Below, one piece after another: positions 1 to 7,928 of a stretch of DNA of 64,000 bases. The stretch's first letter is position 1. The number at the start of each line of letters is the position of its first letter. Position numbers and translations under genes: made by a program. The notes under the pieces were generated by a model. It was not told where the DNA came from. It made no database searches and saw nothing but the letters and a program-made list of their open reading frames with translations. Source of the stretch: Corallococcus sp. EGB. Lineage in GTDB: Bacteria; Myxococcota; Myxococcia; Myxococcales; Myxococcaceae. Where the stretch lies: contig NZ_CP079946.1 in the NCBI RefSeq assembly GCF_019968905.1, positions 2,108,001-2,172,000 on the forward strand. Direction: 5' to 3'.

Positions 1-275
1 GTTGCCAGAAGCTGGCCGTTCACGGCGACACGCAGCGAGCCGTTCTTCTCCGAGATGAACAGGCGCCCGTCGGGCGCGAAGGTCATGGTGGTGGGGCCCT
101 GGAGGCCACTGACAAAGACCGAGTCCGCGAAGTTGGCGTCTTGAACGACGGCGCCCGCTCGCGCGACCCCCAGCTCCGGGGGCGACTCCATCGAGCAGCC
201 CACAAGGAGGGCGAAGACCGCGCACACGACAAAGAGTGGCAGGGGAGACTCCGCTCGTACATTCGCTCCTGGCAT
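1..275 (-). CDS. PQQ-dependent sugar dehydrogenase-like lipoprotein, N-terminal part (cut by window edge)
   Basis: The reading frame is open from the ATG at 275 to the left edge, giving 91 residues. It starts with a hydrophobic signal peptide ending in a lipobox (LLVGC), so the product should be a lipoprotein. The mature part contains FADSVFVSGLQGPTTMTFAPDGRLFISEKNG-type residues (blocks SGLQGPTTMTFAPDGRLFIS and EKNGSLRV), which match the first beta-propeller blade of glucose/sorbosone dehydrogenase-like PQQ enzymes. A GGGAGAAG ribosome-binding site lies 5 bases upstream of the start. The catalytic residues and PQQ site lie outside the window, so activity and substrate cannot be judged. It could also be another NHL-like propeller. 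Confidence 0.65.
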   Translation of the reverse strand, partial: MPGANVRAESPLPLFVVCAVFALLVGCSMESPPELGVARAGAVVQDANFADSVFVSGLQGPTTMTFAPDGRLFISEKNGSLRVAVNGQLLA

Positions 276-468
276 CGCTGCTTCTCCCGGTCGAACAGGT
301 TCATCCGCTTTTACGATGAAATCCTGTTCGAGTGACATCGAAGAACACCCTGGGGTGCTCATTCGCTCCTGCGGACGCCAGGGAAGCCCCATTCAGCGAG
401 ATGCCGCGATCCCCTTCAGGAGTAGCTCAGCAGCGCTGACGCCGCCGTGAACTCGGCGCTGCCTGAAA

Positions 469-760
469 CCCCCAGCGCCTGGACCTGGCGCCCGATGCGG
501 TCGACGGAGACGCCGCGCACCTGAACCCGCCCGACGGGGAGGGCGCGAACCTCGCGATGTACGACGGCGCCGAGTTGGGCAAGGCCATTGCCGCGCACGC
601 AGGTGACCTCGAAGCAGCGCTCACCGAGTACGAGGAGGCCCTGTTCATCCGGAGCGCGAACGCCTCTGTCGAAGCCGCGAGGATCCACGCGCTCTGCTTC
701 GAAGACCCCAACGCGCCGCAGGGGCTGCTCAACCTGTTCACCGGGGCTCTGCACCGACCG
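469..760 (+). pseudogene. 3' remnant of a TetX-like FAD-dependent monooxygenase gene
   Basis: The plus-strand frame reads GDAAHLNPPDGEGANLAM followed by YDGAELGKAIAAHAGDLEAA and then YEEALFIRS. This is the conserved FAD-binding GDAAH block and C-terminal helix of TetX-like aromatic-ring hydroxylases. Nothing upstream of about position 469 continues the family: a stop codon lies there, and the dinucleotide-binding N-terminus is missing. The family-like sequence fades after LLNLFTG near 740. This is a 5'-truncated fossil, not a working enzyme. The rest of the 276-801 stretch shows no gene. Confidence 0.7.
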
Positions 761-801
761 CGTCCGAGCCGGTCGGGCGGAGCATGCCCGGCTCGTGTGG
801 G

Positions 802-1698
802 TCAGGACCCGAGGAAGGGTTCAACGGCTGCGATCATCGCCGGGGACTCGAACAGGTCGTAGTGCGTGCGGCCGGGCAGGATGGCGAGGCTCGACTTGGA
901 GTGACCGCTGCCATCGAGGCCGCCGTCGCGCTGACCTCCGCCGAGCAGCTCGTAGAATCGCGCGATGTACGAGGGCGGCATGCTGTCCGCGTCGGCGAAC
1001 ACGAGGAGGACGGGCATCGAGAGCTTCGACACCTCCTCGGACCAGTCGTAGGTGCTGCGCTGAAGCTCACCGGTCTTGTCGAGGAGACGCGCGAAGCTCG
1101 CGGGGTCGGGCGCGATTGCCGCGTAGGTCTGGTACACCGGCGCGGGCTTCATCATGTCGGCGATGGCGCCGGTCAGGTGCTGGAACGCCGCGGCCACCTC
1201 CGGGTACCAGGCGGTACTGCTGAACGGCGAGCCCACCACGACGAGCTTGCGCACGCGTGACGGATGCTGAATGGCGAAGCGCAGACCGACGCCACCGCCG
1301 AGCGAATAGCCCAGCACGTCCGCCCGGGGCACGCGCAACTCGTCGAGCACGGCCGCGAGGTCGTCCGCCAGCTGCTCGTAGCGCAGCGGCCGGTCGACAT
1401 CGGCGGTCCTGCCATGGCCCTGGAGGTCGACCGAGATGACCTGGCGCCCCTGGGCGAGGCGTGTCGCGACCGGCGCGTCCAGCAGGGTGTTGTGGAGCCC
1501 GCCGTGCAGCAGCACGAGCGGCGTTGCTCCGTCAGCGAGGGGGCCGCGCACTTCGTAATAGAGGTGCAGGCCGTTCACGTGGGCGTAGCCAGTCTTCGTC
1601 GGGGTCGTGGGGGCGGTCATGGGGGAGGTGCCTCGGGAGGAGAGGTGGGAGGTACAGGCGACAGCGAAGAGGGACAGGGCGGCAAGCAACGCTCTCAC
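802..1698 (-). CDS. alpha/beta hydrolase, predicted lipoprotein
   Basis: The 298-residue product begins at a GTG with a short signal peptide and lipobox (LFAVAC, Cys15). An alpha/beta-hydrolase fold follows: oxyanion motif LLHGG near residue 63, nucleophile elbow GYSLGG with Ser132, acid candidates Asp236/Asp238, and catalytic His279 in GRTHYDL. The GTG overlaps the TGA of the upstream sigma-factor gene by four bases (GTGA), so the two genes should be translationally coupled. The family includes esterases and lactonases, and the substrate cannot be read from the sequence. An internal ATG (MTAPTT, residue 27) would remove the signal peptide, but the coupled GTG start with an intact lipobox is more convincing. 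Confidence 0.85.
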   Translation of the reverse strand: MRALLAALSLFAVACTSHLSSRGTSPMTAPTTPTKTGYAHVNGLHLYYEVRGPLADGATPLVLLHGGLHNTLLDAPVATRLAQGRQVISVDLQGHGRTADVDRPLRYEQLADDLAAVLDELRVPRADVLGYSLGGGVGLRFAIQHPSRVRKLVVVGSPFSSTAWYPEVAAAFQHLTGAIADMMKPAPVYQTYAAIAPDPASFARLLDKTGELQRSTYDWSEEVSKLSMPVLLVFADADSMPPSYIARFYELLGGGQRDGGLDGSGHSKSSLAILPGRTHYDLFESPAMIAAVEPFLGS

Positions 1699-2618
1699 GC
1701 GAGCACCTCCGGCAAGCCGAAGGCCGCGAGCTGCGAGGGCTGGAACGTGGTGATCTCGTGGATGCGGCCGTCGCGCACGTGCAGCACGTCGATCTTGAAG
1801 GCGCGCAACTCCTGGTCGCCCGGCCGCCGCAGATAGCTCACGGCCGCGGGCATGCGATTGGCCCACGCCGGCACCAACCGCCACTCGCCCATGGTGTTCG
1901 CCCGCTCCATGAGCGGGAGGACCTGATCCACGCCTTCGATGCACATGGGCAGCGGCGGCATGGTCACTCGCACGTCGCGTGTGAGCAACGCGATGGACGC
2001 CTTGCAGTCTCCGCCCTGGTGCGCCGAAATGAACGCCGCCAGCAGCGCGCGCTCGTCGGCCGTCACCGGGCCGCCGTGCGCGGGTGTCTCGTGACGCGAG
2101 AGCGTGGCGCGTGCACGCTGGAGGCTGCTGTTGACCGCCGCGACCGAGGTCTCCAGCAGCGAGGCCGTTTCGGCCGCCGACCAGTCGAGGACTTCGCACA
2201 GCACGAAGGCGGCCCGCTGCCGCGGGGGCAGCCGCTGGATGAGGGCCAGGTAGCCCAGGGCAATGGACTCGCGCGCGACGGCCTCCTCCTCGAGGAGGAC
2301 GTCCGGGTAGGGCTGCAGCCAGGGAATCTCCGCGAACGAGTGCGCGGAGGTCGCCTGCCGCGAGGAGGTCCGCAGGTGGTCGAGGCAGGCGTTCGTGGCG
2401 ATGCGGTACAGCCAGCGCCGCATTCCGGTCTCACCGCTGCTCGCGTCGAACGCGTCGCGCGAGTTCCACGCGCGCAACAGTGTTTCCTGGACGAGGTCGT
2501 CGGCCTCGGCGAACGAGCCGACCATTCGGTAGCAGTGGAGATGCACCGCACGGCGGTGCGGCCGCAGGAGCGCGTCGAAGGCCGTCATCGGGGGAGGGAA
2601 GGCAGTGGGCTCTAACAT
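1695..2618 (-). CDS. ECF sigma factor with SnoaL-like C-terminal domain (SigG/TIGR02960-like)
   Basis: This is an RNA polymerase extracytoplasmic-function sigma factor of about 307 residues. Region 2 is visible near residues 15-80 (HCYRMVGSFAEADDLVQETL and MRRWLYRIATNACLDHLR). The SigG-type linker WLQPYPD follows, then region 4 (LPPRQRAAFVLCEVLDWSAA) and a SnoaL/NTF2-like C-terminal domain of about 110 residues. That extra domain is typical of SigG-like sigma factors, which often have no classical anti-sigma factor. None is encoded next door, and the gene is instead coupled to a hydrolase lipoprotein. The start is uncertain: GTG 2624, ATG 2618 and a later ATG all lack a clear ribosome-binding site. 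A perfect 22-bp palindrome lies just upstream. Confidence 0.85.
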   Translation of the reverse strand: MLEPTAFPPPMTAFDALLRPHRRAVHLHCYRMVGSFAEADDLVQETLLRAWNSRDAFDASSGETGMRRWLYRIATNACLDHLRTSSRQATSAHSFAEIPWLQPYPDVLLEEEAVARESIALGYLALIQRLPPRQRAAFVLCEVLDWSAAETASLLETSVAAVNSSLQRARATLSRHETPAHGGPVTADERALLAAFISAHQGGDCKASIALLTRDVRVTMPPLPMCIEGVDQVLPLMERANTMGEWRLVPAWANRMPAAVSYLRRPGDQELRAFKIDVLHVRDGRIHEITTFQPSQLAAFGLPEVLA

Positions 2619-2646
2619 GCACACCAGAACGACACCGGGGCTCCGG

Positions 2647-2668
2647 AATCATCGGTCGACCGATGATT
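2647..2668. promoter_or_regulatory. perfect 22-bp palindrome, candidate operator
   Basis: The half-site AATCATCGGTC is followed directly by its exact reverse complement, with no spacer. It lies 29 bases upstream of the SigG-like sigma-factor ATG and about 180 bases upstream of the GFA-family gene, so it could control either. The central CGGTCGACCG is typical of operators bound by TetR-family dimers, but no TetR gene is adjacent. The repressor is therefore unknown. Confidence 0.55.
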
Positions 2669-2846
2669 TCTCCCAATCCCCTGTAAAAACGCGGACTTGG
2701 AGGAGTCCGGGCTGGCAGCGCGATTGTGTGAGGTCTCGGAACTGCGTCACCCGGTGAAGACGCCCAACAGCGCAACCTGGCTACGCTCGTGCTTGCCTGG
2801 GCATGGCAAGGGGCGCGGTCCTTCCTTCGTTCGAACGAGGTCACTC

Positions 2847-3245
2847 ATGCATCGGGGTTCCTGCTTGTGCGGTGCGGTCCGCTTCACCGTGGAGGGCGAG
2901 TTGCCAGGTCCCGACGCCTGCCACTGCGGCAAGTGTCGAAAGCACTCGGGCCACTACTTTGTCTCGACGGACGTGCCGCGCTCAGCGGTCAGGATCGAGG
3001 GAGAAGACAAGGTCCGCTGGTTCCAGTCGTCCGAGAAGGCGCGTCGCGGCTTTTGCTCCGTCTGCGGTTCATCGCTGTTCTGGGATCCGCTCCAACGCGA
3101 TTGGATTGGAATCGCGATGGGCGCCTTCGACACGCCGACCCACACCCGCATCGCGCTCCACATCTACATGGCCGACAAGGGCGACTATTACGACGTCGCG
3201 GACGGGGTGCCGCGGTTCGACACGCTCCCACCCAAGCCGCAGTGA
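2847..3245 (+). CDS. GFA family protein (glutathione-dependent formaldehyde-activating enzyme fold)
   Basis: The 132-residue protein has the full zinc-binding pattern of the GFA/CENP-V family: CLC at residues 6-8, CHCGKC at 25-30 and CSVC at 70-73, in a compact beta fold. The family is named after an S-hydroxymethylglutathione synthase, but most members have no proven reaction, so the substrate is open. The chosen ATG has GAGG eight bases upstream; an earlier in-frame start would add about 50 residues of non-family sequence. It stands alone between two sigma-factor modules, on the strand opposite the first. Confidence 0.88.
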   Translation: MHRGSCLCGAVRFTVEGELPGPDACHCGKCRKHSGHYFVSTDVPRSAVRIEGEDKVRWFQSSEKARRGFCSVCGSSLFWDPLQRDWIGIAMGAFDTPTHTRIALHIYMADKGDYYDVADGVPRFDTLPPKPQ

Positions 3246-3327
3246 GGACGTCCCAGGGGACAGGCGGCCTCCACGAGGAGATGAAATCCCAGTGATGTCA
3301 TGAGGTTGGAGGGAGGGGAGGGGCCGG

Positions 3328-3354
3328 TGTCACAGCCCGCGGGCGGCCGGTGTC
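3328..3354 (+). promoter_or_regulatory. ECF41-type promoter candidate
   Basis: TGTCACA at 3328-3334 and TGTC at 3351-3354 are separated by 16 bases. From family knowledge, ECF41 sigma factors recognise TGTCACA, about 16 bases, then CGTC, and they transcribe their own operon. Only one base of the -10 element differs. The site lies 40 bases before the start of the carboxymuconolactone decarboxylase gene, which is co-transcribed with the ECF41 gene. Confidence 0.55.
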
Positions 3355-3393
3355 TTCAGGCCGATGGAAACCGATGCTGACACTGGAGACGAC

Positions 3394-3990
3394 ATGACCT
3401 CGACGCGGATTCCCCCGAAGGAGCTCACCGGACTCTATGGCGCAGTGGTGAAGATGTTCGCCCGCAGGACGTTCGGTCAGGTCCCCAAATCACTCGGTGT
3501 GATGTGGCACCACCTGCCGGTGCTCAAGGCCAGCATGGGCTTCGGGCAGAAGCTCCAGAAGTGGGACCAGTGCGACGAGAGCCTGAAGTCGTATGCGCAC
3601 ATGGCGGTGGCTTCGCTGGTGGGGTGCTCCTTCTGCCTGGATTTCAACTACTTCATGGCCCACAACCAGGGGTTGGACGTGGGCAAGGCGCGGGAGGTCC
3701 CGCGGTGGCGGGAGTCCGTCGTGTTCACCCCCCTGGAACGGGAGGTGCTGGAGTATGCGGAGGCGATGAGCCAGACGCCCCCCACGGTGACCGACGAGCG
3801 GGTCGCGAGCCTGAGGAAGCAGCTCGGTGCCGCGGCGCTCATCGAGCTCACCACGGTGATCGGGTTCGCCAACCTGACGACCCGCTCCAACACCGCCCTG
3901 GGCATCGAGTCGGAGGGCTTCGCCGCCTCGTGCGGGCTGAAGCCGATGGCCCAGCCGAGCGCACGGTTGCAGGAAGCGACCGCATCATGA
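3394..3990 (+). CDS. carboxymuconolactone decarboxylase/AhpD-like protein (ECF41 partner)
   Basis: The 198-residue, mainly helical protein has the AhpD-like redox motif CSFC at residues 78-81 (GCSFCLDFNYFMAH), in the place where peroxidase-associated CMD proteins keep their CxxC. Carboxymuconolactone decarboxylases are among the enzymes that accompany ECF41 sigma factors, with oxidoreductases and epimerases, and are regulated by them. Here the stop codon overlaps the sigma-factor ATG (ATGA). A GGAG motif six bases upstream supports this start over an ATG ten codons earlier. The likely role is a thiol-dependent redox or detoxification function in the cytoplasm; the physiological substrate is unknown. 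Confidence 0.88.
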   Translation: MTSTRIPPKELTGLYGAVVKMFARRTFGQVPKSLGVMWHHLPVLKASMGFGQKLQKWDQCDESLKSYAHMAVASLVGCSFCLDFNYFMAHNQGLDVGKAREVPRWRESVVFTPLEREVLEYAEAMSQTPPTVTDERVASLRKQLGAAALIELTTVIGFANLTTRSNTALGIESEGFAASCGLKPMAQPSARLQEATAS

Positions 3991-4919
3991 CGGCCTCTCC
4001 TCCTGACGACGGGACTGCTGATGCGGCTCACGCTCCACAGGGCTCGGAGGACCTCTTCGCCAGCCACCGCAGCCTGCTCTTCACGGTCGCGTACGAGATG
4101 CTCGGCTCCGCGGCCGACGCCGAGGACGTCGTGCAGGAGGCCTGGCTGCGGTGGGCGGGCATCGGTGACGCGGGCCGGGCCGAGGTGCGCGACCCGCGCC
4201 TCTACCTGGTCCGGATCGTCACCCGGCAGGCGCTCAACCGGCTGCGCACGCTCGCCCGCCGCAAGGAGGACTACGTGGGTGAATGGCTGCCCGAGCCGCT
4301 GCTGACGAGCCCCGAGGTCGCCGAGGACGTCGAGCTGGCGGAGAGCGTCTCGATCGCGATGCTCACCGTGCTGGAGACCCTCACCCCCGCCGAGCGGGTG
4401 GTGTTCGTGCTGCGAGAGGTCTTCGACCTGCCATACGAAGAGATTGCCCCGGCGCTCGACAAGACGCCGGCCGCCGTCCGGCAGATCGCCCACCGGGCGC
4501 GAGAGCACGTCGCCGCGCGCCGGCCCCGGATGCAGGTCGACCGGGTGGAACAACAGGCGGTCCTGGAGCGCTTCCTGGCCGCGGTCAACACCGGTGACCT
4601 GCAGGGCCTGCTCAAGGTGCTCGCCCCCGACGTGGTGCTGGTCGCAGACGGTGGCGGCGTGGCGACGGCGATCCGGCTCCCCATCGTTGGCGGAGATCGC
4701 GTGGCCAGGGTTCTGGCCACCTTTTCCACACGCGCGCCAGGTGCTCGGATCCAGACCGTCTGGATCAACGGCGCGCCCGCGCTCCGGGTCGACGTCCCCG
4801 GCGACTTCGGCACGATCATCAGCATTGTCGTGGAGAGCGGCCGGGTCACCCGAATCTACGCCATGCGCAACCCGCACAAGCTGGGCCGGCTTGATGCGCA
4901 GGTGCCGCTGCGCCGGTAG
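3987..4919 (+). CDS. ECF41-family RNA polymerase sigma factor (SigJ-like)
   Basis: The 310-residue sigma factor has region 2 at about residues 22-90, region 4 at about 128-178 and a fused SnoaL-like domain from about 190 to the end. It carries the ECF41 signatures: WLPEP at 100-104 in the linker, DGGG at 221-224, and an NPHK motif near 296. In this group the fused C-terminal domain, not a separate anti-sigma factor, controls activity. The gene overlaps the upstream CMD gene by four bases. The upstream ECF41-like promoter suggests autoregulation. Apart from 151 untranslated bases, nothing follows on this strand before the next gene pair. Confidence 0.92.
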   Translation: MTASPPDDGTADAAHAPQGSEDLFASHRSLLFTVAYEMLGSAADAEDVVQEAWLRWAGIGDAGRAEVRDPRLYLVRIVTRQALNRLRTLARRKEDYVGEWLPEPLLTSPEVAEDVELAESVSIAMLTVLETLTPAERVVFVLREVFDLPYEEIAPALDKTPAAVRQIAHRAREHVAARRPRMQVDRVEQQAVLERFLAAVNTGDLQGLLKVLAPDVVLVADGGGVATAIRLPIVGGDRVARVLATFSTRAPGARIQTVWINGAPALRVDVPGDFGTIISIVVESGRVTRIYAMRNPHKLGRLDAQVPLRR

Positions 4920-5070
4920 CGGGACTGGCTCGACAGCGGTGAGGCCCTGTCCCACGAGTGGTTGATTCCTGAATGAGCGCGGTGCGGGACATCCCCTGCG
5001 CGACGGCCACGTCGTTCAGGGGGAAGCCCGCCGGTCCGCCCCGCCGCAGCACGCCACTGGTGGCAAGGTG

Positions 5071-5514
5071 TCAGTGACCGTCCACGAAAGCGCCTTGAGC
5101 GAAGAAGACATGGGCGTCGTCGATGAGCACCCGTGTGCCCGGGGAATCGCGCCAGCGGGCGATGAGCTCCTCCATGCGTTCCGGCGGAGTCGGGATGATG
5201 TTGCCACCGGGCTTCTCAACCAGCACCCACGAGCAGACAAGCGCACCCGGAGGTTGAGGCCCGCCCACCGCGTAGATTTCGTCGCGTGCAGCGAGCGCAG
5301 CCACGAGATTCCCGCTCAGGAGCGCACGGCCCCCGGGATGCTCCAGGAGTGTCTTCACGCCCTGCCCCACGCTGGCGAGCCGCTGGGGAGTGTTGGGATG
5401 GTAGACGGGGGAGGACTCAGGCTGCGCCAGGGCACGCCACGTCCGTCGCAGCGCACTCTCATTCAGGACCCACATGGGCGGGCGGCGCTTGAGAAGCAGA
5501 GGCAGCGGAACCAT
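5071..5514 (-). CDS. hypothetical protein, probably the 3' part of a frameshifted membrane-anchored gene
   Basis: I do not recognise the family. The 147-residue frame has normal-looking composition and ends FFAQGAFVDGH. Its first residues (MVPLPLLLKRRPP) resemble the end of a membrane segment, and there is no ribosome-binding site before the ATG. One frame over, directly upstream, the minus strand encodes MTFSPEGSSLQRF and then AARFLLPFTFAVWAA, starting at 5614. That would complete a signal or membrane anchor followed by LLAAAAMVPLPLLL. The simplest reading is one gene, 5071-5614, carrying a frameshift near 5530. It may be a pseudogene or an assembly error. Confidence 0.4.
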   Translation of the reverse strand: MVPLPLLLKRRPPMWVLNESALRRTWRALAQPESSPVYHPNTPQRLASVGQGVKTLLEHPGGRALLSGNLVAALAARDEIYAVGGPQPPGALVCSWVLVEKPGGNIIPTPPERMEELIARWRDSPGTRVLIDDAHVFFAQGAFVDGH

Positions 5515-5669
5515 CGCGGCGGCGGCCAGCAGCGGCCCAGACCGCGAACGTAAAGGGCAGCAGGAACCTGGCCGCGAAGCGTTGGAGCGAAGAGCCCTCG
5601 GGAGAAAACGTCATGACGTGGGTCGACTCTATGCGCTGCCCCAGGGACCTGCGAGGAGGAAGCTGACGC

Positions 5670-6245
5670 ATGCACGAGTACGATTTGATCGCGGACTGGT
5701 ATGCCTCCCACCGCGCGGGCCCCATGGGCGTCCCGGAGGTGACCGCGCTCGCGGCCGCACTTCCGGCCGGCGCCTTGGTGCTGGACGTCGGCTGCGGCAC
5801 GGGGCTGCCGCTGACGCGGGTGCTGCTGGAGCACGGCTGCCACGTGCTGGGCGTGGAGAGCTCACGTGAGATGCTGGCGCGCTTTCAAGCGAACTTCCCT
5901 CACGTGCCGGTGCTCTGTGCGCCCATCCAGTCGTGCGCGCTTCAGGAGCGGGCATTCGACGCCGCGATCGCATGGGGCGTCCTGTTCCACCTGACCCACG
6001 AAGCGCAGGAACAGGCGATCGCCCGGGTCGCGAGGGCATTGAAACGTGGCGCCGCGTTCCTCTTCACCTCGGGCGATTCCCACGGCTCCGTGGACGGCGC
6101 GCCGATGAATGGCGTCCCGTTCCGCTATTACTCGTACAGCGTCGACGGGTATCGCGACCTGCTGCGCGCGCACGGGCTCACGCTGGAGGCGACGCACACG
6201 GACGCTGGCGGGAACGCCTACTACCTGGCGCGCAAGACGGGGTGA
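5670..6245 (+). CDS. class I SAM-dependent methyltransferase
   Basis: The 191-residue Rossmann-fold methyltransferase has the SAM-binding motif LDVGCGTG at about residues 38-45, an acidic residue ending strand 2 (GVESS), and a WGVLFHLTHEAQEQAIARVA post-motif region typical of small-molecule methyltransferases. A strong GAGGAGGAAG ribosome-binding site precedes the ATG by nine bases. It is a single gene, convergent with the TMEM175-like gene 35 bases away. The methyl acceptor cannot be predicted. Confidence 0.9.
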   Translation: MHEYDLIADWYASHRAGPMGVPEVTALAAALPAGALVLDVGCGTGLPLTRVLLEHGCHVLGVESSREMLARFQANFPHVPVLCAPIQSCALQERAFDAAIAWGVLFHLTHEAQEQAIARVARALKRGAAFLFTSGDSHGSVDGAPMNGVPFRYYSYSVDGYRDLLRAHGLTLEATHTDAGGNAYYLARKTG

Positions 6246-6280
6246 GCCGGCGTCCCGCCAGCCGTTACAGGCGGCGCCAG

Positions 6281-6859
6281 CTAACCCTCATGCGTCGCTC
6301 TCTCAAAGCGGCGATCCGGCACCAGCCACATCAGCGCGGCCAGCACGTAGATCGCCTCGGATACATACCCGTTGAGAAAGGCGCTGATGATGCCGACCAG
6401 ATAGAGGATGGGTGAGATCTTGCCCTTGAGATCGCGCCCGACCGCCAGCGCCAGTGGCGACTTCCGGCCGTGGGTCACCACCATGAGGGTTTGCAGCACC
6501 CACCAGGCGAAGGCACACATCAGGAGCACGAAGCCGTAGAGCGCCAGCGGCACGGACGAGAAATGGTTTTCGCCCATCCAGCCGGTGGCGAAGGGGATCA
6601 GCGACAGCCAGAACAACAAGTGCAGGTTCGCCCACAGCAGGCCGCCGGTGACATGGGTGGTGGTGTGCAAGAGGTGATGGTGGTTGTTCCAGTAGATGCC
6701 GATGTAGATGAAGCTGAGCACGTAGCTGAGGAAGACGGGAATCAGTGGCCGCAGGTCGGCCAGCTCGCTGCCGTGCGGCACCTTGAGCTCCAGCACCATG
6801 ATGGTGATGATGATGGCGATGACGCCGTCGCTGAACGCTTCCAGCCGGTGCCTGTCCAT
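6281..6859 (-). CDS. TMEM175/DUF1211 family membrane protein (predicted potassium channel)
   Basis: The 192-residue protein starts MDRHRLEAFSDGVIAI, the RxxxFSDGV signature at the beginning of transmembrane segment 1 of TMEM175-type channels. About six hydrophobic segments follow, which is the normal bacterial length. Bacterial TMEM175 proteins are tetrameric leak-like potassium channels of the inner membrane. The start is set by an AGGGGGAA ribosome-binding site four bases upstream; an ATG five codons earlier is less well placed. The gene follows the aldo/keto reductase gene on the same strand after 125 bases. Confidence 0.9.
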   Translation of the reverse strand: MDRHRLEAFSDGVIAIIITIMVLELKVPHGSELADLRPLIPVFLSYVLSFIYIGIYWNNHHHLLHTTTHVTGGLLWANLHLLFWLSLIPFATGWMGENHFSSVPLALYGFVLLMCAFAWWVLQTLMVVTHGRKSPLALAVGRDLKGKISPILYLVGIISAFLNGYVSEAIYVLAALMWLVPDRRFERATHEG

Positions 6860-6984
6860 GCTTCCCCCTTGCACGATTCGAGTCCGCCGCCGGTCGGCCC
6901 TGCCTGTCAGGTCGGGACGCCAGCGGCGTGGGGCCAGGACCGGCGGAACGGGCGCTCGCTCGCGTGCCGGCAGAGCGGGAAGGG

Positions 6985-7857
6985 TCAGGTCCGCTCGGCA
7001 AGACGGTTCAAGGTGTCCAGGTCCTCGGTGCTCAGGGCGAGCGCGGCACTGGCGAGGTTCTGCCTGAGGTGGGTGACTGACGACGTGCCTGGGATGAGGA
7101 GCACGTTGGGGGAGCGGTGCAGGAGCCAGGCAAGCGCAACCTGCATCGGTGTCGCGACCAGCCGCGCGGCCACGTCGTTCAGCGCGCTCGACTGCAACGG
7201 AGTGAACCCGCCCAGTGGAAAGAACGGCACGTAGGCCGTCCCCCAGGCCGCGAGCTGGTCGATCAGGGCGTCGTCACGCCGGTGCGTCAGGTTGTAGTGG
7301 TTCTGCACGCAGACGATGTCGGCGATCTTGCGCCCCTCGGAGACCTGCGCCGGTGTGACGTTGCTCAAGCCGATGTGGCGGATGAGGCCGCGCTGCTGAA
7401 GCTCCGCGAGCGCGGTGAGCGGCGCTTCGATCGAGCCCTCCGCCGGGCCCTCGGCGCTGAACATCGCGCGGAGGTTCACGACGTCGAGCACATCGAGCCC
7501 GAGGTTGCGCAGGTTGTCGTGGACCGCGCGCTCGAGGTCCGCGGTGGAGAACGCAGGCTCCCACGAACCATGGGGCCCGCGCACCGCGCCGACCTTCGTG
7601 GCGATCACCAGGCCGTCGCGATACGGGTGCAGCGCCTCCCGGATGAGCTGGTTGGTCACGTGGGGACCGTAGATGTCGCTGGTGTCGAGATGATCCACGC
7701 CCTGGGCGATGGCCTCTTGCAGCACCGCGACCGCCGCCTTGCGGTCCTTGGGCGGGCCGAAGACGCCAGGGCCGGCGAGCTGCATCGCGCCGTAACCCAC
7801 TCGGCGGACGGTGTGTGTGCCAAGGCGGTAGCTGCCTGAGATTTGATTGTGGGCCAC
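6985..7857 (-). CDS. aldo/keto reductase
   Basis: The 290-residue TIM-barrel oxidoreductase has the AKR landmarks HLDTSDIYGP (active-site Asp and Tyr), IATKVG (Lys) and GLSNVTPAQV, plus a C-terminal cofactor region LLIPGTSSVTHLRQN that binds the NADPH phosphate. The residue that is usually the catalytic His lies in DVVNLRAMF and appears to be Asn, as I recall for YdbC-like members. AAAGGAG seven bases before the GTG supports this start. The gene is divergent from a LysR regulator 105 bases away, which probably controls it. A long open frame continues upstream in this frame but is antisense to the LysR gene. Confidence 0.9.
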   Translation of the reverse strand: MAHNQISGSYRLGTHTVRRVGYGAMQLAGPGVFGPPKDRKAAVAVLQEAIAQGVDHLDTSDIYGPHVTNQLIREALHPYRDGLVIATKVGAVRGPHGSWEPAFSTADLERAVHDNLRNLGLDVLDVVNLRAMFSAEGPAEGSIEAPLTALAELQQRGLIRHIGLSNVTPAQVSEGRKIADIVCVQNHYNLTHRRDDALIDQLAAWGTAYVPFFPLGGFTPLQSSALNDVAARLVATPMQVALAWLLHRSPNVLLIPGTSSVTHLRQNLASAALALSTEDLDTLNRLAERT

Positions 7858-7928
7858 GGCGAAGCTCCTTTGTCGCTTGAGGTTGCCCACCCATCTACGC
7901 AAGGACTCACCGCACGAGCATCGGTGGC

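Noticed and set aside
260..371. 12-base direct repeat CATTCGCTCCTG 100 bases apart
   Set aside because: One copy lies inside the lipoprotein coding region. Without further copies or symmetry it is probably chance.
3648..4955. 435-codon minus-strand frame
   Set aside because: It is antisense to the CMD and ECF41 genes, both of which have clear family motifs.
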